Shown here in pieces: positions 8,975-17,717 of a stretch of 64,000 nt of DNA; the first letter of the stretch is position 1, and each line of letters starts with the position of its first letter. The translations under genes were made by a program, and so were the position numbers. Where the stretch lies: assembly GCF_900141885.1 (NCBI RefSeq), contig NZ_FQYY01000001.1, positions 310,001 to 374,000 of the forward strand, given 5' to 3'. The notes beneath the pieces were generated by a model. It was not told the DNA's origin. It did not search any database and saw only the letters and a program-made list of their open reading frames with translations. This stretch comes from Mesonia phycicola (GTDB taxonomy: Bacteria; Bacteroidota; Bacteroidia; Flavobacteriales; Flavobacteriaceae).

Positions 8975-9349
8975 ATGAGCGATAATGGAACGATGCAGAA
9001 AGAAGAAATCTTTTCTAAAGTATTAAGAGCGGGAAGACGTACCTATTTCTTTGATGTAAGAGCTACTAAGGCTAACGACTATTACTTGACAATTACAGAA
9101 AGTAAGAAATTTACTAATGAAGATGGTTCTTTTTACTACAAAAAACACAAAATTTACCTTTACAAAGAAGATTTTGAAGGTTTTGCTGAAATCTTAGAAG
9201 AAATGACTTCTTACATTGTAAATGAAAAAGGAGAAGAAGTAATTAGTGAACGTCACCAAAAAGATTTTAAGAAAGATTATGATAATGAAGAAGTAGAAAC
9301 TTCTTCTGTAGCAGAAAAATTTACAGATATTAGTTTTGATGATATCTAA
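8975..9349 (+). CDS. DUF3276 family PUR-domain nucleic-acid-binding protein
   Basis: 124 residues. The segment FSKVLRAGRRTYFFDVRATKANDYYLTITESKKF is the core of DUF3276, a Bacteroidota family with a PUR-alpha fold thought to bind single-stranded DNA or RNA; a second acidic half (KKHKIYLYKEDFEGFAEIL) completes the beta-beta-beta-beta-alpha unit. The C-terminal ~30 residues are acidic and probably disordered. The first ATG gives MSDNGTMQKEE; the ATG six residues later would also work. The role is not settled in the literature I know. It is a single-gene unit with a strong terminator right after. Confidence 0.85.
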   Translation: MSDNGTMQKEEIFSKVLRAGRRTYFFDVRATKANDYYLTITESKKFTNEDGSFYYKKHKIYLYKEDFEGFAEILEEMTSYIVNEKGEEVISERHQKDFKKDYDNEEVETSSVAEKFTDISFDDI

Positions 9350-9365
9350 AATAATACTCTTCTAA

Positions 9366-9398
9366 AAAAAGCCGCTAAATTACTTAGCGGCTTTTTTT
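9366..9398 (+). terminator. Intrinsic terminator after the DUF3276 gene
   Basis: GCCGCTAA (9371-9378), loop ATTAC, TTAGCGGC (9384-9391), extended by A-T pairs and followed by seven T residues. Confidence 0.9.
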
Positions 9399-9494
9399 AT
9401 ACCATTCAACAAAAAAAAAGCACAATTCAGAAGAAAAATAATTTTTAATAGTAACTTGAAGTTATATTAGTATTGTAACATACAGCCCTAACCA

Positions 9495-12395
9495 GTGTTA
9501 AAGAAATTTTTACTTTTTTTTACCCTATCTCTCTTTGCTATTACTAAACATATTGCCCAAGAACCTGCTGCAATTTCTTTAGGGTCTTTTTACCAACAAC
9601 CTGATTTAGTTTATTACGATGCACTAGAAGATAACAACAAAAACATATGGTTATCTACAGACAATGGACTTTATAAATATGATGGTAATACATTTAAAGA
9701 GTACGTTACCTCTGCACAAAAAAGTAACGCTTTTTTTTCTTTAAAAGAGATAAATAATTCTATATGGATGGTTAATCTATATGGGCAATTATTAAAAACC
9801 GAAAAAGATTCACTTGTCGTAGTTGCTAATTTAACTCCCTACCTTAAAGGTAAATTAGCTCAAATAAATGTAATAAATAATATACTTTATATTTCATCTC
9901 AAAACGGATTGTTAACCTACAATCTAGAGAATAAACAATTAAATACTCTTCATAAAGAAAATATTTTAACTACTTGGCAAAATCCAGAAACAAAGGCTAT
10001 TTACTACATTAATCATAAAGATGAGTTTAAAAAAATTACCAATAACCATATTGAAACTCTTTATCAAGACTTACAAATAAACCGAAACGAAAAATACAAT
10101 TATCAAATTTTTCAATTCCATAAAACTATTTACCATACTTATATAGATGAAAATAACCTACGTGTTATAAAAAAATGGAACTCCACAACAAAAAAAATTG
10201 AAGACGTAAATTTTTCTGTACCACATAAAGACATACAGATTTATTGTTCTTTTTTAAAAGATCAAAAAATTTTATTAGGTACTAACCGAGGTATCATTGA
10301 GGTAGATTCTAATTTTAATGTTATCAATACTTATTTTACAGAGTATTCTATAACCAAAATTCTTGAAGACTTTCAAGGAAATACATGGGTAACCACCCTT
10401 AAAAATGGTGTTTTTATAATTCCGAATAAGCATTTTAATAAATTAGATCTTCAACTTTCTCAAGAAACGGTAAATGCTTTTACAACCATTAATCAAGACA
10501 AATTAATTATAGGTACTAGTAAAGGAAATTTGCTTGTGTATAATAATTCATTTCAACTAGAAAAGAAAATAAGCTTACCTCAAAAAAAGCAAATTGTAAA
10601 ACTCTTATACCTTAATAAAAGTAACGAGCTTTTAGTAAGTCAAGATAATTTAAGCTCATACTTAGTAAATTTAAATAACCAAACGGCAACACCAATAAAA
10701 GCTTATTGGAGCGCTAAAGATTTGGTGGCTGTAAAAAATGGTTTTTTAAATCTCACCTACAGAGCTGCATTTTATAATGAATCTCCAAATCATGAAAAAG
10801 CAGTTTTATTAAAAGATAAAAGAGCGGTTACTGCATTTTATGACGAAAAAAACGAACGCTTTTTTATTTCTTATATTGATGAGTTGGTAGAATATGATAA
10901 AGATTTTAATGAAAAAACCATTACTTACAAAAATCAACCTGTACTAGCTACTTCATTCACACAAATAGACAATGAAATTTACATAGGTACGCGGCAAAAC
11001 GGAATTTTAAAGTATCAAAATGGGACTATGTCTTCGTTTTTAAACACTCAAAATAAACTAGCCCACAATACTATTTTAGACATTAAAGCTGTTCAGCATC
11101 AACTATTGGTTCTTACTAAAAATGGTTTGCAAAAATATGATACTCAACTGCAAGTTTTCACCGATAACTATAAATACAATCACAATCAGCTTAATCTTAA
11201 AAAACTACTTATTTTCAATAAAAAAATTATTATTTCAGGTAATGAAGAGTTGATATTAATACCTTTAATTCCAAATAGCAACAATATACAAAAGTTTCCT
11301 CCCGCTCCTATTTTACAAAAAATCACTACAGAAGATTCTACTTACCATACTACAGATAATCTTCAACTAAAATATAACCAGAAAAACATTAATATTAGTT
11401 TTCAGGCTCCTGGTTTACAAGTTATAGATCCATATTTATATAAATACAGATTATCTAATTTATCATCTCACTGGAAAGAAACCACCACTGGTTTAAATAA
11501 TCTTATTTTTAGTTATCTACCCTCCGGAAAATATGATCTAGAAATTAAAACTCTTACCATAGATGGTATAGAAAGTAAAGAAAACCTGTGCATAACATTT
11601 GAAATTGAAACTCCATTTTGGCAAAAAACTTGGTTTTATGTAGCTGTCTTCTTTCTAATAATTGCTATAATAATAAGCTCTTTAAAATTATATGTATTTA
11701 GAAAAAATAAAAAACAAGCTGAAGAGCTCCTTGCACTCCATACCAAGAAAAAATTGAGTGAATTGCGTTTAGAAAATATTAGGTCACAGATGAATCCGCA
11801 TTTTATTTTTAATGCACTTAACGCTATACAAGATTACATTCTTTCTAATGAAAAGAAACTAGCAAGCTCTTATTTAGTAAAATTTTCTAGATTAATTAGA
11901 ATGTATTTAGAGCACAGCCAAAAAAACTTTATAACCCTGGCAGAAGAACTAGAAGCTTTAAAAATATATATTGAATTAGAAAAAATTAGAATTGAAGATA
12001 GTTTTGATTTTAAACTAGAAATCACTGAAGATATTAAGTTACAACAAATAATGGTGCCTTCTCTATTTATTCAACCATATATTGAAAACGCCATTAAACA
12101 CGGTCTTTTACACAAAAAAGGAGAGAAGCAACTTTATATTAGCTTTACAAAAGCACAAGAATTTATTGTTTGTACTATTAAAGATAATGGCGTGGGTGTA
12201 GAAAACTCTATGGCTATAAATAAAAAAAATTACAGCAAACACAAATCTTTTGCGCTTGATGCCAACAAAGAACGTATTAATCTATACAACCGTTTAAAAA
12301 ACTATAATATAGAAATTAATACAACCAATATTACAGACAGAAAAGATAACCCAGGCACTATGGTCACACTTAAAATCCCTATTAATTTAAAATGA
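9495..12395 (+). CDS. Two-component sensor histidine kinase with periplasmic propeller and Y_Y_Y domain
   Basis: 966 residues; the start is a GTG, chosen because MLKKFLLFFTLSLFA at once gives a signal peptide. Residues ~22-600 are periplasmic beta-propeller (Reg_prop-like) repeats such as NNKNIWLSTDNGLYKYDGNTF and KNGLQKYD. About 640-705 is a Y_Y_Y domain (YKYRLSNLSSHW, LPSGKYDLEIK). A single membrane helix lies near 712-732, then the LytS-type His_kinase domain with MNPHFIFNALN (phospho-acceptor H769), and a HATPase domain with N-box QPYIENAIKHGL. Unlike the one-piece hybrid sensors of polysaccharide loci, there is no receiver or AraC domain here; the regulator is the next gene, overlapping by 4 nt. 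The signal sensed is unknown. Confidence 0.92.
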   Translation: MLKKFLLFFTLSLFAITKHIAQEPAAISLGSFYQQPDLVYYDALEDNNKNIWLSTDNGLYKYDGNTFKEYVTSAQKSNAFFSLKEINNSIWMVNLYGQLLKTEKDSLVVVANLTPYLKGKLAQINVINNILYISSQNGLLTYNLENKQLNTLHKENILTTWQNPETKAIYYINHKDEFKKITNNHIETLYQDLQINRNEKYNYQIFQFHKTIYHTYIDENNLRVIKKWNSTTKKIEDVNFSVPHKDIQIYCSFLKDQKILLGTNRGIIEVDSNFNVINTYFTEYSITKILEDFQGNTWVTTLKNGVFIIPNKHFNKLDLQLSQETVNAFTTINQDKLIIGTSKGNLLVYNNSFQLEKKISLPQKKQIVKLLYLNKSNELLVSQDNLSSYLVNLNNQTATPIKAYWSAKDLVAVKNGFLNLTYRAAFYNESPNHEKAVLLKDKRAVTAFYDEKNERFFISYIDELVEYDKDFNEKTITYKNQPVLATSFTQIDNEIYIGTRQNGILKYQNGTMSSFLNTQNKLAHNTILDIKAVQHQLLVLTKNGLQKYDTQLQVFTDNYKYNHNQLNLKKLLIFNKKIIISGNEELILIPLIPNSNNIQKFPPAPILQKITTEDSTYHTTDNLQLKYNQKNINISFQAPGLQVIDPYLYKYRLSNLSSHWKETTTGLNNLIFSYLPSGKYDLEIKTLTIDGIESKENLCITFEIETPFWQKTWFYVAVFFLIIAIIISSLKLYVFRKNKKQAEELLALHTKKKLSELRLENIRSQMNPHFIFNALNAIQDYILSNEKKLASSYLVKFSRLIRMYLEHSQKNFITLAEELEALKIYIELEKIRIEDSFDFKLEITEDIKLQQIMVPSLFIQPYIENAIKHGLLHKKGEKQLYISFTKAQEFIVCTIKDNGVGVENSMAINKKNYSKHKSFALDANKERINLYNRLKNYNIEINTTNITDRKDNPGTMVTLKIPINLK

Positions 12396-13144
12396 AAGCA
12401 ATTATTATAGATGATGAGCCAAGAGCTAGAAACTTGCTCGAGAAAATGCTAATAGACATAGAAGATGTTTCTTTAGAAGTATTTACAGCAAAAAACTTAC
12501 TCGAAGGCGTAGAACTTATTGAAAAAGAACAACCTAAGATTGTTTTTTTAGATATAGAAATGCCAGAACACTCTGGTTTAGAAATTTTCAATTTTATAAA
12601 ACCTCCTATAAATTTTAAAATCATCTTCACTACTGCTTATAACCAATATGCTATTGAAGCTTTTAAGCAAAATGCTGTAGATTATTTATTAAAACCTATA
12701 GATATAGATGAGTTAGAAAAAGCGGTGCAAAAAGCTCAAAAATTAATTTCTAGCGAGCGATTAACTAACCAAATAGAAGATTTATCTAAAGCGCTACAAA
12801 AAATTGCTATTAATAAGATTGCCTTAGAAGTACCTAAAGGAATTTTATTTGTAGCTCATGACGATATACTTTATTTTGAAGCAGATGGTATGTATACCAA
12901 TGTATTTCTTAAAAATGGAGATAAAAAACTTATTTGTAAACCATTAAAAATATTTGTTGAACAATTACAAGAAGAGTCCTTGTTTTTTAAATGCCACCGT
13001 TCTTACTTAGTTAATCTGCAATATGTAGTTGAGTTTTCTAGAAAAGATGGCGATCAATTAATAATGAGTAACCAAAAATCGGTTCCTATTTCTAAATCTA
13101 ATAAAGAAAGTTTCTTAAAAGTAGTACAGCAAATTTTCGGATAA
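12392..13144 (+). CDS. LytTR-family response regulator
   Basis: 250 residues, cytoplasmic transcription factor partner of the kinase just upstream (ATGA overlap, so translationally coupled). Residues 1-120 are a receiver domain: acidic pair DDEPRAR, phospho-acceptor D54 in VFLDIEMPEHSG, TTAYNQYAIEAF and the conserved lysine in DYLLKPID. Residues ~150-248 form a LytTR DNA-binding domain (ILYFEADGMYTNVFL, FFKCHRSYLVNL, ISKSNKESF). LytTR proteins bind pairs of direct repeats about two helical turns apart. Targets are not given by the sequence, but paired repeats upstream of two big surface-protein genes in this window are candidates. Confidence 0.92.
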   Translation: MKAIIIDDEPRARNLLEKMLIDIEDVSLEVFTAKNLLEGVELIEKEQPKIVFLDIEMPEHSGLEIFNFIKPPINFKIIFTTAYNQYAIEAFKQNAVDYLLKPIDIDELEKAVQKAQKLISSERLTNQIEDLSKALQKIAINKIALEVPKGILFVAHDDILYFEADGMYTNVFLKNGDKKLICKPLKIFVEQLQEESLFFKCHRSYLVNLQYVVEFSRKDGDQLIMSNQKSVPISKSNKESFLKVVQQIFG

Positions 13145-13202
13145 CAAAAGAGGCCAAACATTACTGCTTGACCTCTCACCCCTACAAAATATGAAACTAC
13201 TC

Positions 13203-13802
13203 CTACTCTAATTCATCACAAGGTGTAGTAGAGTAATAAGTTTCAAGATCTTTATTCCACCCATCTGTTGGTGTAAAATCTTCATCAATCGTAATGCAAG
13301 CTAAACTTAAGTTGCCTTGTGCTTCCATTCTTGTAAAATTAGCATTGTTACCATTGGCTACATTTAAACTTAACAAGTCATTGGTGTGCACTTTTAAGTC
13401 TTCTAACTCTGGTAACATACTTACATCTAAATTTTCTATAGAATTATTTTCTAAAAGCACTTGTCTTAATTTTGTATTAGACGATAAGTCTATAGTAGAA
13501 ATATTGTTATTAAATGCTGATAGTACCACAATATTTTCAAAAGCTTCAATACCAGTTAGGTCTTCTATAGTTTGATTACTTATCACTAAGTTACCTCCAA
13601 AAGCTTCTGCTTCAGCATAACTTATCTCTTCATCTTCATTTGTATTTATGGAAGAGTTAGCTAACAAGCTTGCTTTAAAATTAACATCAGGAATACTCAC
13701 ATAAGTTTCACTTATATTCTCACTACTGCTATCATCATCACTAGAACAAGAATAAAAACTTACTAAGGCAAGTGTTGAAAGGGCTAAAACTGTTTTCTTC
13801 AT
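13203..13802 (-). CDS. Leucine-rich-repeat lipoprotein
   Basis: 199 residues. The signal peptide ends in SFYSC (lipidated C19), followed by SSDDDSSSE. An acidic run in this position is the surface lipoprotein export signal described in Flavobacteriia, so the protein is probably on the outside. Then comes VSIPDVNFKASLL, a calcium-loop-like NTNEDEEISYAEA, and four to five short LRRs (LTGIEAF, IDLSSNTKLRQVLLENN, LDVSMLPELEDLKVHTN). The last ~50 residues contain LACITIDEDF and a paired Cys (TTPC). The larger T9SS protein at 14986 has the same start, calcium loop and end, so this is its short paralogue. Function unknown; adhesion or protein binding is plausible. It starts 12 bp after the gene at 13815. 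Confidence 0.8.
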   Translation of the reverse strand: MKKTVLALSTLALVSFYSCSSDDDSSSENISETYVSIPDVNFKASLLANSSINTNEDEEISYAEAEAFGGNLVISNQTIEDLTGIEAFENIVVLSAFNNNISTIDLSSNTKLRQVLLENNSIENLDVSMLPELEDLKVHTNDLLSLNVANGNNANFTRMEAQGNLSLACITIDEDFTPTDGWNKDLETYYSTTPCDELE

Positions 13803-13814
13803 TTTTATATAATT

Positions 13815-14924
13815 TTATGGTTTAGTATTATTACAATCTATATATTGACCGTAAGGCATTTGACCGTGAATAACGCCTCCAAAAGTGGTATTGCTATAAC
13901 CACTACCATTGTATTGTTGTTTTAACAAATAACCTTGTAGTTTACACTTACCACTTCTTAATTTTTCGGTAAACGCTCCTCTTATCCATCTGTATAATGG
14001 TCTTCCTGTTACTTTATGATGTACAATATTCCAATCGTTAGATTCAATATTTACATGAATTAACTCTCCACCGTCTTTTACTACCACTTTATTAATTTCT
14101 GTTTTGGCAAAATTCTTTAAGCTAGCGTCACTATTCAATTTTCCTGCAGATGGTATCTTAATACTTGCCAAGTCTGCTTTTGCTGCAGCATCATAATTAG
14201 CTTTAAGTTTAGTTTCCATTTCTACAGCTATTTTTTTAGCTTCTTCTTTACTGTATTTTGCTAATTTTTCTTCTGGAGCAATTACATTCATGATATACAA
14301 ATCATCTAAAACAATGTATGATGGTACATTATAGGCGTGACCACCTACTTGTTGACCTGCATATAAAATAAAAACATCTTCTTCTACCTTTAGCATTCTA
14401 CTTAAAATAGGTCCGGTAATACCTATCTCTAATTGTTGGTTAGGATCTGCTGGATGCTTAACAATATAAGATCCGCTAGTCATCTCATAAACACGTGTGC
14501 CGCCAATAGCAAAACCATCTAACACTTTAGGAGATATAAAAACTAACCAAGAATATTCTAGTTTATAATCGGGTTGTATAACTACGGCGTGCCCTTGCTC
14601 TAACTCACCTTCTTTATAATTTGCTCCTGTTACAATATGCGTAGTATGTGCATAAACAGAACCCATTGGGTCTAAAAATTTTAGACTTGTAGCAACATTA
14701 CCTGCTTCTTCTGTATAAGGACTCCCAGGTACACTGCCTGGCATTTTACTAGCACCACCTGATGGTCCTGAAGAAGATGTGGTAGTAGTACTAGCTTCTT
14801 CTTTTACAACATTCTTAGCTGCGTTTTTAACTTTATTTTTTAGCATTTTACCAAACTGTGCTTGGGTAGAAATACTGCAAAACAAGGCAATAACCAACAT
14901 TATTAAACTTGATTTTATTTTCAT
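13815..14924 (-). CDS. Secreted protein of unknown function
   Basis: 369 residues that I do not recognise. A clear signal peptide ends near STQAQ, followed by a basic amphipathic stretch (FGKMLKNKVKNAAKNVVKEE) and a Ser/Thr/Gly/Pro linker to about residue 70. The rest is a mixed-fold domain with the charged helix YSKEEAKKIAVEMETKLKAN near 220-245 and a C-terminal part (RPLYRWIRGAFTEKLRSGKC, GGVIHGQMPYGQYIDC) with two cysteines that might pair. No enzyme motif is visible. It lies between two LRR surface proteins with 12 bp and 61 bp spacing, and 0.7 kb from the sensor/LytTR pair. A shared surface role with the LRR proteins is only a guess. Confidence 0.75.
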   Translation of the reverse strand: MKIKSSLIMLVIALFCSISTQAQFGKMLKNKVKNAAKNVVKEEASTTTTSSSGPSGGASKMPGSVPGSPYTEEAGNVATSLKFLDPMGSVYAHTTHIVTGANYKEGELEQGHAVVIQPDYKLEYSWLVFISPKVLDGFAIGGTRVYEMTSGSYIVKHPADPNQQLEIGITGPILSRMLKVEEDVFILYAGQQVGGHAYNVPSYIVLDDLYIMNVIAPEEKLAKYSKEEAKKIAVEMETKLKANYDAAAKADLASIKIPSAGKLNSDASLKNFAKTEINKVVVKDGGELIHVNIESNDWNIVHHKVTGRPLYRWIRGAFTEKLRSGKCKLQGYLLKQQYNGSGYSNTTFGGVIHGQMPYGQYIDCNNTKP

Positions 14925-14942
14925 AATAGATTGATTTAAATA

Positions 14943-14978
14943 TAAAAGCGCATACTACCCCACCAGTATGCGCTTTCA
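14943..14978 (-). terminator. Hairpin between the T9SS-LRR gene and the unknown secreted gene
   Basis: AAAGCGCATACT (14945-14956) pairs perfectly over 12 bp with AGTATGCGCTTT (14965-14976), 8-nt loop. On the minus strand it is followed by CTTTTATATTT, a modest T stretch. It probably ends or weakens transcription from the gene at 14986. Confidence 0.7.
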
Positions 14979-14985
14979 AAAATGA

Positions 14986-16503
14986 TTATTTTTTAATAAT
15001 TCTCTTTACAGCACGATTACCTTCAGAAATAATTTCTGCAAAATAAATACCGCTAGGTAAGTAACTTACATCTATAGCTTGAGTATAAGAAGTGGCTACT
15101 TTTTTACCTAAAGTGTTGTAAACATTAACTTTATCTACCATAGAAACTGCATCTATATGAAGAACATCTTGTACTGGATTTGGATAAACAGAGAAGTTGT
15201 CTAATACATTCTGTTCTGTACCTAAAGTACAAGTAGTATAACCATAAATGGTGCTAGGGTCTTTATCTGAATCTATTATCCATAGTATACCAGGGCTTGC
15301 AGCAGGAGGCGTAAAACCATTATCTAATTGCACACAAGAAAGATTAGGGCAATTAGTTGCATTAAATTGAGAAATTGAAGTATTGTTGGCGTTAGCCATA
15401 TTTATAATTTGTAAGTTAGCGTTATCTGAAACATACAGAGTGCCTAAAGAGGGTAGCATCGAAACATCTATACTAGAGAAAAGGTTATCTTGTAGCTCTA
15501 AGTGATATATGTTTGAATTATTTGTAACATCTAAAGAAGTTAAATTGTTATCTCCTAAATACAATTGTGAAAGTACCGGGTTGTTAGATAAGTCTATACT
15601 GGTAAGATCATTTTCTACTAATTTTAAACTTTTAAGCTGAGCTAATGAAGAAAGATCTATAGAAGTAAAATTATTAGTATTTGCCTCTAATTCTTCTAAA
15701 ACAGTATTGCTAGAAAGATCTATCGTGCTAAGATTGGCATTGCTTACTTGTAGTTTTTCTAAATTAGTAAAGCTACTTACATCTATACTTCCTAATGGGT
15801 TATCACTCAAATAAGCAATGGTAACGGTTGATGTATTGGGTAAGGTTAAGCTAGAAGCAGTTAAATTATTAGAAATTATAGAAAACAAAATCAAATTTGT
15901 TTGATTGCTTAAGTCTAAACTGCTTAGGTTATTATCATACAAGTTTAAGTATTCAATAGCTGGATTATTACTTAAATCTATCGTTGTTAATTGATTAAAC
16001 GAAGCCGAAAAATTGCTCAAATTAATATTGTTAGAAACATCTAAAGAGGTTAATTGACTTCTATCTAAGTTTAAAACCTCTAAATTTACGTTGGTACTTA
16101 AATCTATCGAGGCAAGACTATACGTAGCATCTGCTCCTAATCTGGTAAGATTGGTAAGCCCTGTTACATCTAAAGTTGTTAACGGGTTTAAGCCTATTGA
16201 AATTTTAGTTAAAGCTGTATTAGCCGTAAAGTTGGCAAAACTAATATTATTATTAGGCAAGAATACTTCCGTAATATTCGGGAAAGCCTCTAAACCGGTT
16301 AAATCTGAAATAGTTAAATTAGGAGCAGAAATTATACCCGTATAAGCATTCGCTTCGGCATAGCTAATTTCTCCATCTCCATTAGTATTTATTCCTGCGC
16401 TACTAATTAAAACATTTTTTAAAACTGGATCTGGGATGTGTACATTTTGAGCAAAAAGGCTAGCACTAGCTAAGCAAAATAAAGAAAGTAAAGTTCGTTT
16501 CAT
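14986..16503 (-). CDS. T9SS-secreted leucine-rich-repeat protein
   Basis: 505 residues. Signal peptide to LFAQ (residue ~19); VHIPDPVLKNVLI; a calcium-loop-like NTNGDGEISYAEA at about 39-51; then about fifteen 21-residue LRRs to ~390, for example LTSIDLSNNPVLSQLYLGDNN and LTSLDVTNNSNIYHLELQDN. After a Cys-containing cap (LSCVQLDNGFTPP) comes the Type A sorting domain from ~430: NFSVYPNPVQDVLHID, VYNTLGKKVA, SYLPSGIYFAEI, ending in KRIIKK. T9SS cargo crosses the outer membrane and is usually released or anchored at the surface. Such LRRs typically mediate protein or glycan contacts. It is the long paralogue of the lipoprotein at 13203. Confidence 0.9.
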   Translation of the reverse strand: MKRTLLSLFCLASASLFAQNVHIPDPVLKNVLISSAGINTNGDGEISYAEANAYTGIISAPNLTISDLTGLEAFPNITEVFLPNNNISFANFTANTALTKISIGLNPLTTLDVTGLTNLTRLGADATYSLASIDLSTNVNLEVLNLDRSQLTSLDVSNNINLSNFSASFNQLTTIDLSNNPAIEYLNLYDNNLSSLDLSNQTNLILFSIISNNLTASSLTLPNTSTVTIAYLSDNPLGSIDVSSFTNLEKLQVSNANLSTIDLSSNTVLEELEANTNNFTSIDLSSLAQLKSLKLVENDLTSIDLSNNPVLSQLYLGDNNLTSLDVTNNSNIYHLELQDNLFSSIDVSMLPSLGTLYVSDNANLQIINMANANNTSISQFNATNCPNLSCVQLDNGFTPPAASPGILWIIDSDKDPSTIYGYTTCTLGTEQNVLDNFSVYPNPVQDVLHIDAVSMVDKVNVYNTLGKKVATSYTQAIDVSYLPSGIYFAEIISEGNRAVKRIIKK

Positions 16504-16624
16504 CTTGTTGAGTATTATTTATTAAACACCCAAATTTCTATAAATCAACACTTCTAATCTGTAGTTATCTTCTAAACAGAACTAAATACTTGCTGAATGA
16601 ACCTTATTCTTTTTAAACAAAAAA

Positions 16625-16966
16625 CTAACTTACCTTCAAACCATTTTCAATTTTTGCTTCTGGTTGTATAATAGTCACCTCATCTCCATTCACCGCGCCT
16701 AACAACAAACATTCACTCATAAAATTTGCTATTTGTTTTTTAGGGAAGTTTATTACTGCTATAGTTTGTTTACCCAAAAGGTCTTCTTTTAAATAACGTT
16801 TGGTTATTTGTGCAGAAGTTTTTAAAACACCAATCTCTTTACCAAAATCAATTTTTAATTGGTATGCCGGCTTTCGTGCTTCAGGAAAATCGTTAACTTC
16901 AACAATCGTTCCTACACGCATATCTATTTTTGCAAAGTTTTGCCAAGTTAATTCTTTATCCATCAT
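16625..16966 (-). CDS. csaA: CsaA-like tRNA-binding-domain protein
   Basis: 113 residues. The whole protein is one tRNA-binding OB-fold domain: NFAKIDMRVGTIVEV at the start, FGKEIGVLKTSAQIT in the middle and KQIANFMSECLLLGA at the end. This matches CsaA of Bacillus, a small dimeric protein described as a secretion-linked chaperone; the fold itself is that found at the ends of MetRS and PheRS. The role in this organism is unknown. The gene is divergent from the thioredoxin-fold gene at 17052, and a perfect palindrome lies in the 85 bp between them. The second methionine would serve as well as the first. Confidence 0.88.
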   Translation of the reverse strand: MMDKELTWQNFAKIDMRVGTIVEVNDFPEARKPAYQLKIDFGKEIGVLKTSAQITKRYLKEDLLGKQTIAVINFPKKQIANFMSECLLLGAVNGDEVTIIQPEAKIENGLKVS

Positions 16967-16990
16967 TTAATTTTCTATTGAATTTTAAAG

Positions 16991-17004
16991 CTGAAGTACT
17001 TCAG
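16991..17004. promoter_or_regulatory. Perfect 14-bp palindrome between divergent genes
   Basis: CTGAAGTACTTCAG is identical on both strands and sits in the 85-bp region between csaA (minus) and the thioredoxin-fold gene (plus). It is placed as an operator for a dimeric regulator would be. No regulator is known for it. Confidence 0.4.
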
Positions 17005-17051
17005 AAATAATTCAAAATTTAGTATTTTGTTTGTTCAAATTTAAAAATAAA

Positions 17052-17612
17052 ATGGCAAGAACATATTCTATAGATATAGACTTAGGTACAAAAGCTCCTG
17101 AGTTTGAATTACGAGATACAGTAACTAACAACCTAGTAAATATTTACGACGTAAAAGGTGAAAAAGGAACCGTTGTTATGTTTATTTGTAACCACTGCCC
17201 TTTTGTTATACACGTAAATGAAGAATTGGTAAGACTAGCTAACGATTACAGAGTACTTGGTTTTGGCTTTGTAGCTATTTCTAGTAATGATGTAGTAAAC
17301 TACCCGCAAGATGGGCCGCTACTTATGAGAGAAAATGCCAGAAAAAACAATTTTACCTTTCCTTATTTATATGACGAAACACAAGAAGTAGCTAAAGCTT
17401 ACCGCGCAGCTTGTACTCCAGATTTTTATGTGTTTGATGCAGAACTAAAATTAGTATATCACGGACAGTTAGACGACTCTAGACCTCAAAACGGAATACC
17501 CGTAACAGGTAGAAGTATAAGAGAAGCGCTAGATGCCATACTTAACAACCACAAAGTAGCAGACGTCCAAAAACCTAGTTTGGGCTGTGGTATTAAATGG
17601 AAAGACCAGTAA
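17052..17612 (+). CDS. Thioredoxin-fold redoxin family protein
   Basis: 186 residues, AhpC/TSA-redoxin type. After an N-terminal strand (GTKAPEFELRDTVTN) comes VVMFICNHCPFVIHV with a CxxC pair at C46 and C49, the pattern CNHCP typical of this Bacteroidota and proteobacterial subfamily. Later are FVAISSNDV, the cis-proline-region ACTPDFYVFD, and a C-terminal cysteine in LGCGIKWK. It has no signal peptide, so it is a cytoplasmic thiol oxidoreductase of unknown partner. The ATG at 17052 is preferred to a TTG 21 nt upstream, which would add an unsupported MFKFKNK. A 1-Cys peroxiredoxin gene follows, suggesting a joint role in oxidative stress. Confidence 0.86.
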   Translation: MARTYSIDIDLGTKAPEFELRDTVTNNLVNIYDVKGEKGTVVMFICNHCPFVIHVNEELVRLANDYRVLGFGFVAISSNDVVNYPQDGPLLMRENARKNNFTFPYLYDETQEVAKAYRAACTPDFYVFDAELKLVYHGQLDDSRPQNGIPVTGRSIREALDAILNNHKVADVQKPSLGCGIKWKDQ

Positions 17613-17717
17613 CGCATAAACTATAAGTTAAGCTTATGCTAAAGTAGAAGATAAGCATCTTTCAAATGTTATTACTAGCATTATAATTTTTAAATTTATA
17701 CTGCTAATAAAAAATGA

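Noticed and set aside
13145-13202. Inverted repeat AGAGGcCAA/TTGaCCTCT between the LytTR gene and the LRR lipoprotein gene
   Set aside because: Has a central mismatch and no T run on either strand, so it was not called as a terminator.
17031-17054. Upstream TTG start for the redoxin gene
   Set aside because: The added residues have no counterpart in the family, and a normal ATG is available at 17052.
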